Both the position numbers and the translations under genes were made by a program. Below, in pieces: positions 5,184-5,501 of a stretch of DNA of 5,501 nucleotides (its first letter is position 1; each line of letters starts with the position of its first letter). The DNA is taken from NCBI GenBank assembly GCA_003156235.1, contig PMGP01000245.1, positions 1 through 5,501 of the forward strand. Reading direction: 5' to 3'. The stretch is from Acidobacteriaceae bacterium. GTDB taxonomy: Bacteria; Acidobacteriota; Terriglobia; Terriglobales; Acidobacteriaceae. The notes beneath the pieces were generated by a model that had not been told where the DNA came from, ran no database searches, and was given only the letters and a program-made list of their open reading frames with translations.

Positions 5184-5501
5184 TGATCAACCCACTGTTG
5201 CGTCACCAATCGTCAGATGGGTCACGCAAGTTACATTCGCGTTCTCCTGGGTCGCCGAGATTGCTTCCCTAGCTGAATACATATTCTTCTCTCGGCAACT
5301 GCGGCAGTTGGGTCTCAGGACGATATCGGCGAGCGATCCCCCCTTCGCCAGCAATATCACTTACCTGACGAGGCCAATCAAGCTTGCTTCGCACAGTTCG
5401 TAACAAATGAGCTTCCTCAGTAGGTTTAGTTTCTTGACACGGAGGGCAACCTTCTCTAACCTTGACGCGCTATTGCTATCCGGCCGGTTCTCTTTTCTCC
5501 A
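5184..5501. other. Right flank with no complete gene
   Basis: Apart from the possible minus-strand fragment at 5269-5469, this 318-base stretch holds a + frame open to a TAA at 5401-5403 that shares codon boundaries with the minus fragment and is rich in Ser, Thr and Leu, as expected of an antisense shadow. I see no promoter, tRNA or mobile-element end. Confidence 0.45.
5269..5469 (-). CDS. Possible C-terminal fragment of a minus-strand gene, unknown function
   Basis: The minus frame between an upstream TAG (5470-5472) and the TAG at 5269-5271 encodes 66 residues with natural composition: GCPPCQE near the start, then LLRTVRSKLDWPRQVSDIAG, GIARRYRPETQLPQLPREE and YVFS at the end. No ATG is present; GTG (V26) and TTG (L22) are the only candidate starts, without a clear ribosome binding site. 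A second minus frame, open from the right edge to a TAA at 5361-5363, also reads plausibly, so a frameshift between the two near 5380-5470 would explain both as parts of one gene. The CPPC pair could be half of a zinc site, but only one pair is seen. No family is recognised. Confidence 0.3.
   Translation of the reverse strand, partial: RVKVREGCPPCQETKPTEEAHLLRTVRSKLDWPRQVSDIAGEGGIARRYRPETQLPQLPREEYVFS

Noticed and set aside
4836..5190. Minus-strand frames over the end of the large gene, including one beginning at 5190
   Set aside because: Both run antisense through the hydrophobic hairpin coding region and the stem-loop; there is no independent evidence for coding.

Overview
The window is dominated by one confident gene: a 1149-residue exported, modular surface protein on the + strand (1651-5100). 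The mature part begins with a seven-bladed YVTN/lactonase-type beta-propeller. A long stalk of bacterial Ig-like modules follows: two Big_2-like, two 'YGT' repeats, two MBG-like, one IPT/TIG-like and one terminal domain. It ends with a hydrophobic hairpin, a Cys-Gly cluster and a short Ser/Thr-rich tail. This mix of domains, especially the 'ITYGT..LSAAQLDAS' repeats and the 'RRR...GCGGGG' C-terminus, is what I associate with soil Acidobacteriota of the Terriglobia/Acidobacteriaceae type. That assignment rests on family knowledge and protein style; no marker gene is present to prove it.

Layout. Positions 1-265 hold an open minus-strand frame that runs off the left edge and reads like real protein, but it has no convincing start; it may be a partial or decayed gene. 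Positions 266-1650 are gene-poor, visibly more A+T-rich than the large gene, and contain only overlapping frames of doubtful status, including a 180-codon minus frame at 582-1124. The same stretch carries a strong hairpin (1221-1248) and, close to the large gene, two short dyads, one of which brackets a TATAAC candidate -10 box. Positions 1651-5100 are the large gene, transcribed alone as far as the window shows. Positions 5140-5183 form a 19-position stem-loop shortly after its stop, the likely transcript end. Positions 5184-5501 carry a minus-strand frame (5269-5469) that reads like a protein C-terminus, without a clear start.

There is no operon to interpret. The large protein is best understood as a self-contained cell-surface or outer-membrane-tethered adhesin-like or scaffold protein: propeller at the tip, Ig stalk, membrane-associated C-terminus. 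I see no tRNA, rRNA, CRISPR array, recognisable insertion sequence or riboswitch. The most distinctive features are the C-terminal hydrophobic hairpin with its cysteine/glycine cluster placed inside the last Ig-like domain, and a 28-residue insertion that disrupts one copy of a repeated Ig module.
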